A DNA stretch of 64,000 nt from Streptomyces sp. CB02959 (GCF_002803155.1 NZ_NNBP01000007.1:273535-337534); one strand, 5' to 3'. Numbered from the stretch's first letter, positions 45,327-54,080 are shown. The notes: generated from the letters alone by a model not told the origin. Numbers and translations: made by a program.

Positions 45327-46436
45327 ATGGCTGTACCGAAAGCTGTCGTGTGGCCACGAGACCCGCATACGGCAGCCAAGCACGACCTGCTCAAGAAGTA
45401 CCTGCAGCCCTGGGCGCCCATTCTGTTGACCCACCACGACAGCGTCACCTACGCGGAGGGCTTCGCCGGCCCCGGCGTCTACGAAGGTGGCGAACCTGGG
45501 TCGCCTGTCGTCGCCCACCAGGTCTTCGCGGAGGCCCTGCAGCAACGCCCCAAGAGGGTCCGCCTGGTCCTCGTCGAAGAGGACGCCCGTCGGGTGGAGA
45601 AGCTGCAGCGTCAGTTGACACTCGCGCGCCAGCACACTCCCGATGAGATCAGCGCCCGCATGCAGAGTGAGCTCCACACCGGAACCTGCCACCCCATATT
45701 GCTCGACAGGCTTCGCGCGGGTGGGCACCTCGGCAAGCCGCTCTTCGTGCTGCTGGACAGCTACGGCGGCCCAGACATCCCATTCTCTCTGTTGCAGCAG
45801 CTGGCTCAGTACAAGCGAACCGAGGTCATGCTGACCTTCGTCCCCAACTTCCTCACCCGCTTCGCCGCGAAGAACGACGGCCACCGGGGCGCCGGCGACG
45901 CCGCGTTCGGCGGCACCGAATGGCATGGCGTGTTCACGCAACCCGCGGGACGCAAGTTCGCATACCTGCGTGATCGGTATCGCGAGTCGATCAAACGTGC
46001 CGGATTCACCTACACCCTCCACTTCGAGATGGTGGATGAAGGCGGGCACCCGCTCTACCTCCTCTACGGGACCCGACACGAGTTGGGCGTAGAGAAGATG
46101 AAGGACGCCATGTGGAGTGTCGATCCCGCCTACGGCATCCAGTACCGGGATCCCAAGGACGTGCAACAGCAAGCCCTGGACCTGCAGTTCGAACCCAACA
46201 CGGACCCACTGCGCCGCATGCTCTTGGAGTTCATCGCCGAGAGTCCCGCTGGGCGGGCGGTTGAGGACCTCCAGCAGTACACGCTACTTGAGACCGTCTA
46301 CCGTCCCGCCCAGGTCGTCTCGCTCATCGAGAAGATGCGAGACGACGAGGCCGTCGCCACAGAGCCGCGTCGTATCACCAAGAAGACCCAGGTGTTCCCG
46401 TACGCCAAGAAACCTGGACAATGCGAGCTCTTTTAG
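45327..46436 (+). CDS. tcmP: Three-Cys-motif partner protein TcmP
   Basis: 369 residues from ATG 45327 (GGGGAGGGAA upstream). Typical blocks: WPRDPHTAAKHDLLKKYLQP, VTYAEGFAGPGVYEGGEPGS, VRLVLVEEDARRVEKLQRQL and PLFVLLDSYGGPDIPFSLLQ. The GFAGPG and VEED elements look like a Rossmann methyltransferase-type SAM pocket, and a DSYG segment may be catalytic. TcmP is found next to DUF5131 proteins in many genomes; the biochemical role is not established. It overlaps the convergent CoiA-like gene by four bases at the stops. Confidence 0.85.
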   Translation: MAVPKAVVWPRDPHTAAKHDLLKKYLQPWAPILLTHHDSVTYAEGFAGPGVYEGGEPGSPVVAHQVFAEALQQRPKRVRLVLVEEDARRVEKLQRQLTLARQHTPDEISARMQSELHTGTCHPILLDRLRAGGHLGKPLFVLLDSYGGPDIPFSLLQQLAQYKRTEVMLTFVPNFLTRFAAKNDGHRGAGDAAFGGTEWHGVFTQPAGRKFAYLRDRYRESIKRAGFTYTLHFEMVDEGGHPLYLLYGTRHELGVEKMKDAMWSVDPAYGIQYRDPKDVQQQALDLQFEPNTDPLRRMLLEFIAESPAGRAVEDLQQYTLLETVYRPAQVVSLIEKMRDDEAVATEPRRITKKTQVFPYAKKPGQCELF

Positions 46437-47794
46437 GGCTGATACGCCGCGTTGGTGCGGTCCACAGCCTGAGCCTTGCGCGCGGCGGCGAAAACAGCCC
46501 TGCGGGCACTGAACGAGTCGTGGGCTGAGCGCAGCCATGGGTGGGTGGCCAGAGCAGCGGCCAGTCGCCTGCACTCTTCCTGGGCTGCGAGCCACCTCTC
46601 CCGTTCTGCAGGCGTGAAATCGGCCCGTCCCGCCGCGATGTCCGCTCCCGTCGGGAGAGCGTCGGCGAGTACCGCAAGGCGCTGAAGTGCGGAGTCCAAC
46701 GCCAGTCTCGCCGCCACCACATCGCCGGGAACCTCCCAGCCGTGCACCGTCCACACGGACCTGTACTCCGGCGGCGGTTCTTTCGACAGCCAGTCGGAGG
46801 CGTCGATGGGGTCACCGTTATCACGGGGGCGCCCGAGCTCCGCGCGAATCCCGGTGTCCTCGCCATAGTGGCAGTGCGGGTCGGGCGGGAGCGGCTCGGC
46901 GGGGAGAATCGTGGCGGCCGAGTCGGTAGCCGACGCCGGCAGATAGGGATCCGGTTCCGGGCGGCCCTGCAGGAACTCCTCCTTGTCCGACGGCTTCACC
47001 CACATGTGCCAGCCACGCCGCCGTCCGGTGCGTGCTCGCATGAACAGCGTCACGAGCTCGCCCGCGGCCGTCATGCGCACCATGTCGTCGTAGTGCGCCT
47101 GCGTCGATTCCCAGGTGGCATGCCAGCCACCGCAGCGCGTACCCGTCTTGGGGCATGCGCGTTGCGTGGCCCAGTCGCAGCGGACCATGCGCAACGCCTT
47201 CACCCCTCCTCGGACGCGCAAGGCGTCCCGGCCGCCGACGTCCTGCCATCGCTGGACGTTCAGCCTGGCCCAGGGCGCCCGATCAATGGCAAGGGAGTTC
47301 TCGTTCGTCACAAGCCACAGCGGTGTCAGGCCGTCGTCCACCGCAGTGCGCTTCCTCGTGTCCACGGAACCGCTCGCGATCGGTGAGATCTGGATCTCGT
47401 AGCCGATCTTCTTTCCGCTGGCCCCGGCGACCGTCACATCCGTACGCCGCCGACCATGTACGGCTCGGTCTTCGACGGTGACACCGAAGCCCTCACGGCC
47501 TGCTGTCTCGGCGGTGTGGTTCTTGAGCGCCTTGTGCAGCTCGCTCTCGCCCGCTGTTTCGGCGACCTCGCCCCTGGTCACGTGCCGGGCGTGGTAGCGG
47601 CCGTTCTTCTCGACGATCGTCATGAACCCCGGGCAGACGGTGCCGTATTCGTGGGCTCCGAGGCAGTAGAGAAGGTCGGGCTTGTAGTTGCGGTGAATTT
47701 CCTGAAGGAGTCCAGGGCGGTCCGGGTGGCCCAGGTCTGATGCACTCAAGTCGATAGTGATCCCGTAACCGCGATGCAGCACGTTGTGGGTCAT
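46433..47794 (-). CDS. CoiA-like competence/nuclease family protein
   Basis: 453 residues from ATG 47794. A predicted PD-(D/E)xK-type nuclease core is present: SELHKALK with His87, Asp119 in RRRTDVTVAG and Glu133-x-Gln135 in GYEIQIS, as in CoiA-like proteins. Cys clusters (YCLGAHEYGTVCPG, and CDWATQRACPKTGTRCGG in the middle) suggest zinc binding. The C-terminal third is rich in helices (LALDSALQRLAVLADALP). Orientation is opposite to tcmP with overlapping stops. The role is unknown; a defence or DNA-processing role is inferred from the neighbours. Confidence 0.7.
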   Translation of the reverse strand: MTHNVLHRGYGITIDLSASDLGHPDRPGLLQEIHRNYKPDLLYCLGAHEYGTVCPGFMTIVEKNGRYHARHVTRGEVAETAGESELHKALKNHTAETAGREGFGVTVEDRAVHGRRRTDVTVAGASGKKIGYEIQISPIASGSVDTRKRTAVDDGLTPLWLVTNENSLAIDRAPWARLNVQRWQDVGGRDALRVRGGVKALRMVRCDWATQRACPKTGTRCGGWHATWESTQAHYDDMVRMTAAGELVTLFMRARTGRRRGWHMWVKPSDKEEFLQGRPEPDPYLPASATDSAATILPAEPLPPDPHCHYGEDTGIRAELGRPRDNGDPIDASDWLSKEPPPEYRSVWTVHGWEVPGDVVAARLALDSALQRLAVLADALPTGADIAAGRADFTPAERERWLAAQEECRRLAAALATHPWLRSAHDSFSARRAVFAAARKAQAVDRTNAAYQP

Positions 47795-48247
47795 GTTTTC
47801 AGAGTAAGTCCTGCCTCTGACAATGGAGTTGGCTGATGTATCGGGGCTGGTCGATGACGGTGGCTGCATCGGTGAGCAGGCCCGCCGCAGCTCGCATCGC
47901 CTTGTCCCCTTGTTCCGTGCACTTGCTGTCGTCAGTGGGCGTCAACTGTCGAAGAGTCCCGACTGTCGGTCAGGTTCGAACACAGGAGGTCCACGGATCT
48001 TTAGGGGTAGGAGGATGAGGGGGTGCTGTCCCGGGTCCGGGGTCTGACTCATGAGACGTTTGACCGGAGTGTCTTGATCACACAGTGTCGACCGTTGGTC
48101 GGGGATGGTGCGCTGTCGGTACCGGGCTGACGGGGTGTGTCTCGATAGGGGCTTGCCGATCAATGAGGCGTCATCACAATTCTGACCGCCCGACGCGGCC
48201 CGGTGCCGGCAACGCGATACGCCGATCGGACTGGAAGGAGAAGGGGC
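47795..48247. other. IS110 left noncoding region and CoiA-like gene leader
   Basis: No gene is supported. Contains a short hairpin CGACC-GTT-GGTCG (48089-48101) and an 8-bp palindrome CTCATGAG near 48049. In IS110-type elements the noncoding stretch before the transposase can encode the bridge RNA that pairs with donor and target DNA; a transcript here is possible but unproven. Confidence 0.4.
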
Positions 48248-49359
48248 ATGTCCACAACGAACATGTCCAGTACGTTGCCTTCCCCGCAGCCCCGCCGTCG
48301 CCGCCTTGCGGGGGAGGTGGTGCTGGGAGTGGACACACACCGGGATGCTCATGTGGCTGCGGTGCTTTCGCCGGTGGGGGCGGTGATCGGAACCGATGAG
48401 TTCCCGGCCACCGCGGCTGGATACCGTGCCCTGCGTGGGCCAGGAAGCTGGGCGCGGTGGGAAGAGCCGGGGTTGAGGGAACCGGTTCCTTCGGTGCGGC
48501 CCTGTCCCGCTTTCTGCTGGCCCAGGGCGTGGAGGTGTTCGACGTAAACCGGCCCGACCGGACCGATCGCCGTCGACGCGGCAAATCGGATCCGCTCGAT
48601 GCCGAGAACGCGGCGCGGGCGGTGTTGAGCGGGCGGGCGCGTGCTCGAGCCAAGTCGGGCGACGGACCAGTGCAGATCGCCCGGATGTACAAACTGACCA
48701 AGGGCTCGGCAGTCAAGGCCCGCACGCAGGCCATCAACCAGCTCAAGGCCGTCCTCATTACTGCCGACCCCGGCCTGCGGGATGAGCTGGCCAGGCTGAA
48801 CAATGCGGATCTCTTCCGTACCTGCGCCCGGCTTGCCGACGACAGCAAGAATGACGAGGACGACACAGAGACGGTGCTACAGGCCACCCGCATCACGCTG
48901 AGTCTGCTGGCCCGCCGGATCGGGCAGCTCACCGAGCAGATCCGGGACTTGGACAATCGCCTGGCCCGGCTCGTGGAATGCCATGCCCCGCAGCTGCTCG
49001 CGGTGGTGGGGATCGGTCCGGATACGGCAGTCACTTTGCTGGTCACGGTCGGGGACAACCCGGAACGGATGGGCAGTGAGGCGTCCTTCGCCGCGCTGTG
49101 CGGGGTCAGCCCCGTCGAGCGGTCCTCGGGCCGCCGGAACTACCGTCGCCTCAACCGTGGAGGCGACCGGCAGGCCAACGCCGCGCTCCACCGCATCGTG
49201 TTCACCCGCCTGCGTGTGGACCCACGCACCCAGGACTACTACGAACGCCGCATCAAGGACGGCAAGACCCGACGCGAAATCGTGCGAAGCCTTAAACGCT
49301 ATGTCGCTCGAGAGGTCTTTCACCTGATCCAGCCCATGTCCTCACCGCCCCCGTCATAG
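48248..49359 (+). pseudogene. IS110-family transposase, complete length but frameshifted
   Basis: From ATG 48248 (GGAAGGAGAAGGGG upstream) the first frame encodes the DEDD start LAGEVVLGVDTHRDAHVAAV and reads to GYRALRG. The rest is in another frame: GVEGTGSFGAALSRFLLAQG, KSDPLDAENAARAVLSG, GIGPDTAVTLLVTVGDNPER, and the C-terminal LCGVSPVERSSGRRNYRRLN with the catalytic Ser region, to the stop at 49359. The join near 48437 looks like loss of one unit of a GCGT tandem repeat (ALR-AWARKLG expected). Without frameshifting it is inactive. Confidence 0.85.
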
Positions 49360-49392
49360 GGGCTGTTTTGTGAGAGCGGTGGGACGACGAAA

Positions 49393-49418
49393 CCCTGCCG
49401 GAGTGGGCTCCGGCGGGG
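49393..49418 (+). terminator. Intrinsic terminator after IS110
   Basis: CCCTGCCGGAG (49393-49403) pairs with CTCCGGCGGGG (49408-49418) across four bases, then CTTCT. Counterpart of the hairpin at 36757. Confidence 0.75.
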
Positions 49419-49441
49419 CTTCTGCGTTCGGGGACGGCCCT

Positions 49442-49515
49442 GGGCAGCGGTGACGATGCGGGTGCGGTGACCGAAGTGCAGTGGAGGGCGGGGGCGTTAC
49501 GCGGCAGACGAGGGC
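49442..49515 (+). repeat. Dispersed direct repeat, right copy
   Basis: Matches 36867-36940 at 67 of 74 positions, same orientation, 12.6 kb away. The two copies bracket the Wadjet/TcmP/CoiA island and the IS110. Confidence 0.75.
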
Positions 49516-49920
49516 CGTGGCCTTCACGGGCGTGGAAGTACCCGAGGCCAGGGAGCGTGCTCCGTCGCATTGTTCTGGTTGTGCGTTCTTGGACCTCAAT
49601 TCCTTGCGCGGTCGCGGTGCCCCGGGGGCAAGGGGCCGTGAGCCTGCAGGCGTATGCCAGGCGGCGCGCGAGCGCGTGTTCGGCAATGCGTCGGCGCGGA
49701 GGGGGCCCGGCCGCCGTCGCTGCCCGCCGTTCCTGGCCACGCCCACCCGCCCCTTCGCACGTCGGGAGCATCCGCCCCGACGGGTGACTATGGCTGGGCA
49801 TCCACCGCGCAGGAAGCAAGCACCGCTGAAGACCACTTGTAGCCAGTCGGTCTCGCTGCTCACCTGGCCGGCGCGGAAGTCCGCGAACTGCCAGCGCAGC
49901 GGGTGCTCGGGCGGGAGGTG

Positions 49921-49956
49921 CTCGGACACGACCTGAGTGACCAGGTCGTGTCCGAG
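49921..49956. repeat. 15-bp perfect inverted repeat
   Basis: CTCGGACACGACCTG (49921-49935) and CAGGTCGTGTCCGAG (49942-49956) with a 6-nt loop. Confidence 0.65.
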
Positions 49957-50077
49957 TACGAACCGGGCCAGGGCCGTGAAGACGGCGTCACGTTGCGGCC
50001 GCTCTCCCTCCAGTCGAATGCGGGGGAGGTGGTGCGGAGATGGTGCGCAGCGCCTGAATCGGTCCGGACAGCACAGC

Positions 50078-50112
50078 GGCCCAGCTTGGGAATTGAATCC
50101 CTGAGCTGGGCC
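50078..50112. terminator. Hairpin beside the aminotransferase fragment
   Basis: GGCCCAGCT (50078-50086) pairs with AGCTGGGCC (50104-50112); an inner GGGA/TCCC adds to the stem. It could be a terminator (followed by CTTTGTCT on the plus strand) or a recombination scar. Confidence 0.5.
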
Positions 50113-50124
50113 TTTGTCTATGGA

Positions 50125-50290
50125 GCGATCGAGCGGTACCCCCTTGACCTCCTCCGGGCTGTCGGTGTCGGGAAACCCCTGGTCGAGGTTGATCGGGCCG
50201 GACCACACGGCCAGGGCGGACATCTCGGCGAAGATCGTCGTGCCGAATTCGGACAGACGAAGACCGTTGAGCGGCGGCGACGCTCCATGT
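50125..50290 (-). pseudogene. N-terminal fragment of a PLP aminotransferase
   Basis: The minus strand reads NGLRLSEFGTTIFAEMSALA and VWSGPINLDQGFPDTDSPEE V, the characteristic start of class I/II aminotransferases that in relatives continues GQGFPDTDGPEEVREAA. Here homology ends after EEV at a GGTACC site and is replaced by unrelated DNA. No start codon is obvious. It directly follows the methylthioadenosine phosphorylase gene. Confidence 0.6.
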
Positions 50291-50328
50291 GTGACGTCCT
50301 CAATGAGTGCCGGACACGCACGTCGGCG

Positions 50329-51141
50329 TCAGGGCAGGTCGATCGGAAGGCGGAGTCCGTCCAGTGCGTGTGCACAGGGGCACTCCCGCTCCTTGGGAAG
50401 GAGCTTCACCGCTTCGAGAATCACCCCGCGCAGGCGCTCGGTGTTCTCGGCGAAGACCTTGAAGACATCCTCCTGGGAGACGCTGTCGTCCGCGTCGATT
50501 CCCGCATCGAGGTCTGTGACCAGGGCGATGGAGGTGTAGCAGAGCTCCAGTTCCCGGGCAAGCAGGGCTTCCGGGTGGCCGGTCATGTTCACCAGGGTCC
50601 AGCCTGCTGCGGCGAACCATTGGGATTCGGCGCGAGTGGAGAAGCGAGGTCCTTCGACCACCACCATCGTGCCGCCGTCGTGGGCCTCGCTGCCCGCGTC
50701 CGCCGCGGCCTTCAGGACGGCGGTGCGCCCATGGCCGCAGTAGGGGTCCGCGAAGGACACATGGACAGCGCCCTCGTCGTAGAAGGTCTGAACCCGGCCG
50801 CTGGTCCGGTCGACCAACTGGTCGGGTATCACCAGGGTGCCCGGACCCAGGTCCCGGCGCAGGGATCCCACCGCGCAGGGCGCCAGTATCCGGCGCACGC
50901 CCAGCGAGCGCAGCGCCCACAGATTCGCCCGATGGTTGATCGTGTGCGGCGCGTACGTGTGATGACGGCCGTGGCGAGGCAGGAAGGCCACGCGCCTGCT
51001 CCCGACGGTTCCGACGGAGATGGTGTCGGAGGGATGCCCATAGGGCGTCTCGACCGTCAGCTGCTCCGCACCGCTGAGCAGCTCGTAGAAGCCGCTCCCT
51101 CCGATGACGCCGATCTCCGCGCGGTTCTCTGCTTGGGTCAC
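50329..51141 (-). CDS. mtnP: S-methyl-5'-thioadenosine phosphorylase
   Basis: 270 residues from GTG 51141. The family motifs are GVIGGSGFYEL (phosphate loop), FLPRHGRHHTYAPHTINHRA NLWAL, and the substrate region VVVEGPRFSTRAESQWF with NMTGHPEALLARELELCYTS. The enzyme cleaves methylthioadenosine from polyamine and other SAM-dependent pathways to adenine and 5-methylthioribose-1-phosphate in the cytosol. An in-frame extension to 51258 exists but lacks conservation. A GAAGAAG sequence precedes the GTG. Confidence 0.88.
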   Translation of the reverse strand: MTQAENRAEIGVIGGSGFYELLSGAEQLTVETPYGHPSDTISVGTVGSRRVAFLPRHGRHHTYAPHTINHRANLWALRSLGVRRILAPCAVGSLRRDLGPGTLVIPDQLVDRTSGRVQTFYDEGAVHVSFADPYCGHGRTAVLKAAADAGSEAHDGGTMVVVEGPRFSTRAESQWFAAAGWTLVNMTGHPEALLARELELCYTSIALVTDLDAGIDADDSVSQEDVFKVFAENTERLRGVILEAVKLLPKERECPCAHALDGLRLPIDLP

Positions 51142-51184
51142 GCTTCTTCTGTTCCCTTCATCAGATTGCTCAGTTGCTGTTGCG

Positions 51185-52648
51185 TCACGCGGGCCGGCTC
51201 CCGCCTGGGCGCCGGTCCAGAAGTCGCCGTGCCGGGGCGGCGCGCAGGCAGGCCCCAAGTGCCACGCACACGGCGGCCGTGCCGTACGCCCACGCCTGAA
51301 GGGGGAAGCCGGGCAGCAGTCGGCCGCCGAGGTAGAGGACGGTGCCGGCGAGGCTGACGGTCAGCCACTCCCAGCGGCCGTCGAGCGCGACGAGGCCGAC
51401 GACGAGCAGCGAGTACCAGGGGTAGCTCGGTGAGACCAGCAGCAGGGCGGTGCCGGTCAGCAGGAGGGCACCGCGCCAGGGGCGGGCCGGGTCGCCGCGC
51501 CACCACACGTAGAGGGCGGTCAGCGCGAGCAGTACGACGGCGGTCACTTCTGCGGCGGCGTCCGGCAGCAGCAGCCGGAGCAGGGCGAAGCGGCGCACGT
51601 CACCGGGTTCGTAGCCCTCCTCCTGGAGGTAGCCGGGCAGGTAGCCCAGGACGTCCGTGCCGGACGCGGCGAGGTACGGCAGGTAGGCGAGCGCGACCAT
51701 GGCGACCGCCGCCGATACCGTGCGCAGGACGCGGGCCGGGCTCCGCTGCCCGGACAGGGCGCCCGGTAGTGCCAGAACGGGCAGCAGTTTCACGGCGATC
51801 GCGGCGCCGAGGAGTGCGCCGCGACGGGCCCCAGCGGTGGCGGTGCCGAGGGCGAGCACGGTGAGCAGGACGCCGAGGGTGTCGACGTGGGCGTTGTTGA
51901 CCGCTTCGAAGGCGACGGCCGGGCACCACCCCCACAGGGCGGCGCGGGCCGGGGCCCGGCGTGGGTCGCCGCGTCGGCGCAGCACGGTGAGCAGGGCGAG
52001 GGTGGTGCCGAACGCCAGGACGGCGCCGCCGACTTGGAGCGGCTTGTGGCGGCTGTCCGGTGGGGAGAGGAGGTGGACGGTGAAGAACCAGCTTTCGGCG
52101 ACGGGCGGGTAGATGGTGGGGACGGTGGGGCGGTTGATGCGGACGCACCGGCCGCTGTCCGTGTGGGTCAGTCCCCAGCCCTGGCAGGACCCTTTGGTGG
52201 GGAAGAGCCAGTCGTCGCGCAGCTTGGCGAGTTCGGGTGCGGCGGGCGGATGGGCGTACGGGGAGATCCCGGCTGCCTGGACGCGGCCGTCCCAGGCGTA
52301 GCGGTACATGTCGTTGCTGGTGCGGGGTGGTGCGGCGAGCGCGGCCAGTGCCATGGCGGCCGCTCCGGCCAGGACCAGTGCGGTCGCGGCGCGTGCCGGG
52401 ACCTTGCGTACGGCCCATGTCGCGGCGGCGAACAGCGTCCAGGCGACGGCGTAGCCGGCCAGCAGGCGCCCGGGGTTGCTCTGGTTGTCGCCGGCGCGAA
52501 CGGTGTCGAAGACGACGGCGGTGAGTGCGGCAAGGAGGATCGCGGTGACGAGGGTGCTGATACGGGCCGTGGTGCGGTTCATGGGTGCGGCGGCCGGACT
52601 GGACAGCCGCTGGGGGGATTGTTGGTGTGGGACGGCGGTGTCGCTCAT
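51185..52648 (-). CDS. Polytopic membrane glycosyltransferase (mannosyltransferase-like, GT-C)
   Basis: 487 residues from ATG 52648 with about ten membrane helices. TSNDMYRYAWDGRVQAAGIS contains the acidic residues after the first helices expected in GT-C enzymes, and PYAHPPAAPELAKLRDDWLF, NRPTVPTIYPPVAESWFFTV and NNAHVDTLGVLLTVLALG resemble actinobacterial alpha-mannosyltransferases of the MptB/DUF2029 type. It would use a polyprenyl-phosphate sugar at the outer membrane face. It is the fourth gene of a run of overlapping minus-strand genes making or moving a sugar. The donor and acceptor are unknown. Confidence 0.8.
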   Translation of the reverse strand: MSDTAVPHQQSPQRLSSPAAAPMNRTTARISTLVTAILLAALTAVVFDTVRAGDNQSNPGRLLAGYAVAWTLFAAATWAVRKVPARAATALVLAGAAAMALAALAAPPRTSNDMYRYAWDGRVQAAGISPYAHPPAAPELAKLRDDWLFPTKGSCQGWGLTHTDSGRCVRINRPTVPTIYPPVAESWFFTVHLLSPPDSRHKPLQVGGAVLAFGTTLALLTVLRRRGDPRRAPARAALWGWCPAVAFEAVNNAHVDTLGVLLTVLALGTATAGARRGALLGAAIAVKLLPVLALPGALSGQRSPARVLRTVSAAVAMVALAYLPYLAASGTDVLGYLPGYLQEEGYEPGDVRRFALLRLLLPDAAAEVTAVVLLALTALYVWWRGDPARPWRGALLLTGTALLLVSPSYPWYSLLVVGLVALDGRWEWLTVSLAGTVLYLGGRLLPGFPLQAWAYGTAAVCVALGACLRAAPARRLLDRRPGGSRPA

Positions 52649-53427
52649 GGGTGTTCGGGCCTTCCGGGGGCCGTGGGGTGCTCGTCGTGATGCCCGGTCT
52701 GCGGGCGGTGCAGTTCCACGAACGGGCGGCCCTCGGCCGTCCACCGGCCGGTCAGGATCCACCCCGCGGCCTCGGCGGCATACAGCAGGGCGGTGGTGCC
52801 GAGGCGGGCCCAGGGGAAGGGGCGACCGTGCCGGCCGTGGGCGTCCTCGACGCGGACGGTGAGCTGTTCGTCCACGTCGTGCGGGGCGGCCTCCGCCAGC
52901 AGGCGCCCGCCGGGTGCGACCACGGCGTGGAGGCGGACGAGGAGAGCGACCGGGTCGCCACCGATGCCGACGTTGCCGTCCATCAACAAGGCGGTGCCCC
53001 AGCGGCCTTCCCCCGGCAGGCGGTCGAAGACGGACCGGCGTACGGCAGCACCCCCGTGCCGTCGGGTCCGGGTCACTGCGGCCGGGCTGACGTCCACGCC
53101 GAGCGCCCGTATGCCCCGGGCGGCCAGGCACGCCACCAGACGTCCCGGGCCGCAGCCGACGTCGAGAACGGGGCCGGTGCAGCGGTGCAGAACGCTGGTG
53201 TCGGCGGCGTCGGGAGCGGCGCACCAGCGCTCGACGTCCAGCGGCAGCAGGTCCCCTTCGCCTCCGACTCCGTCCGGATGGGCCGGTCGTGACAGGCGGC
53301 GCAAGAAGAGCGGGCCGCGGCCGGTGCGCAGGGCGTGGGCGTAGGGGTCGTCCGTCCACGGCTCGCCCGGATCGGCCGTCGTCCACTCGGCGAGGGCAAG
53401 GTCCGTACCGTTTGCCGTGCCGCTCAC
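52645..53427 (-). CDS. Class I SAM-dependent methyltransferase
   Basis: 260 residues from GTG 53427. Motif I VLDVGCGPGRLVACLAARG, then LGVDVSPAAVTRTRRHGG (motif II acidic end) and LLMDGNVGIGGDPVALL, LHAVVAPGGRLLAEAAPHDV. The protein should methylate a small molecule or lipid-linked sugar. The start overlaps the DUF2064 gene's stop and its own stop overlaps the membrane glycosyltransferase start, so the block is translationally coupled. Confidence 0.85.
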   Translation of the reverse strand: MSGTANGTDLALAEWTTADPGEPWTDDPYAHALRTGRGPLFLRRLSRPAHPDGVGGEGDLLPLDVERWCAAPDAADTSVLHRCTGPVLDVGCGPGRLVACLAARGIRALGVDVSPAAVTRTRRHGGAAVRRSVFDRLPGEGRWGTALLMDGNVGIGGDPVALLVRLHAVVAPGGRLLAEAAPHDVDEQLTVRVEDAHGRHGRPFPWARLGTTALLYAAEAAGWILTGRWTAEGRPFVELHRPQTGHHDEHPTAPGRPEHP

Positions 53428-54080
53428 CGCCCTTCCTCCGCGAGCGAGTTCAGGGTGGCGGCGAAGCGCGAGCCGGGCGGGCAGCAGGCGGCGACCGCGG
53501 CGGCGTCGGCGGCGGTGTCCACATCGCGCAGCACCGGCAGGTCGCTCACGCTCAGCCCCGCCTCGACGAGTCGGCACCGCTGCAACGCCCCGGTGCGGTC
53601 GGTGGACATCGGCACGCCCTTCACGAGGGCCGCGGCGCGCGTCGGGTCGGCGAGACCCAGTGCCCAGAATCCGCCGTCCGCGGCCGGCCCGAACCAGGCG
53701 TCGTGGCCGTCGTGTCCGACACCCGCAAGAAGGTCCGTGGTCAGTTGGGGGGTGTCCATGCCGACCAGGAGGGCCGGTCCGCGGTCGCAGTGGTCGAAGG
53801 CGGCCGCGATCCGCTCGTCCAGGCCGCCGGCGCCCTGGGACACGATGTCGAAGCCGGGCGGCAGCCAGGGGCCGGGAGCACCGTCGAGAACGAGGACTCG
53901 GCGACGGGCGGGGGCCTTGAGCGCCGTGTGCAGGGTGTCGGCGAGGGCGGCCTCGGCCAGAGCGGCCGCCTCCTGGGGGGTGTAGGGCGGGGTGAGTCGC
54001 GTCTTGACCCGCCCCGGGACGGGTTCCTTGGCGATGACCAGCAGCGTGGCTGGCCCGGTGGCCGGGGGCCGGGCGCTCAT
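53424..54080 (-). CDS. TIGR04282-type glycosyltransferase (DUF2064)
   Basis: 218 residues from ATG 54080. It starts LLVIAKEPVPGRVKTRLTPP with the nucleotide-binding Lys/Arg, then PALLVGMDTPQLTTDLLAGV with the DxD-like MDTPQ, and WFGPAADGGFWALGL. In other organisms this family sits with arsenosugar or similar biosynthesis. Overlaps the GT2 gene upstream (start/stop ATGA) and the methyltransferase downstream. The acceptor is unknown. Confidence 0.85.
   Translation of the reverse strand: MSARPPATGPATLLVIAKEPVPGRVKTRLTPPYTPQEAAALAEAALADTLHTALKAPARRRVLVLDGAPGPWLPPGFDIVSQGAGGLDERIAAAFDHCDRGPALLVGMDTPQLTTDLLAGVGHDGHDAWFGPAADGGFWALGLADPTRAAALVKGVPMSTDRTGALQRCRLVEAGLSVSDLPVLRDVDTAADAAAVAACCPPGSRFAATLNSLAEEGR

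Larger units (their letters stand above)
49516..50124. other. Stretch with strong hairpins and no confirmed gene
   Basis: A minus-strand frame reads ARFVLGHDLVTQVVSEHLPP and EHPLRWQFADFRAGQVSSET, which looks protein-like, but it has no identifiable start or family. Two hairpins are listed separately. Confidence 0.35.

Noticed and set aside
47941..47995. tRNA-like segment containing GGTTCGAA
   Set aside because: The flanking bases do not form a T-stem or cloverleaf.
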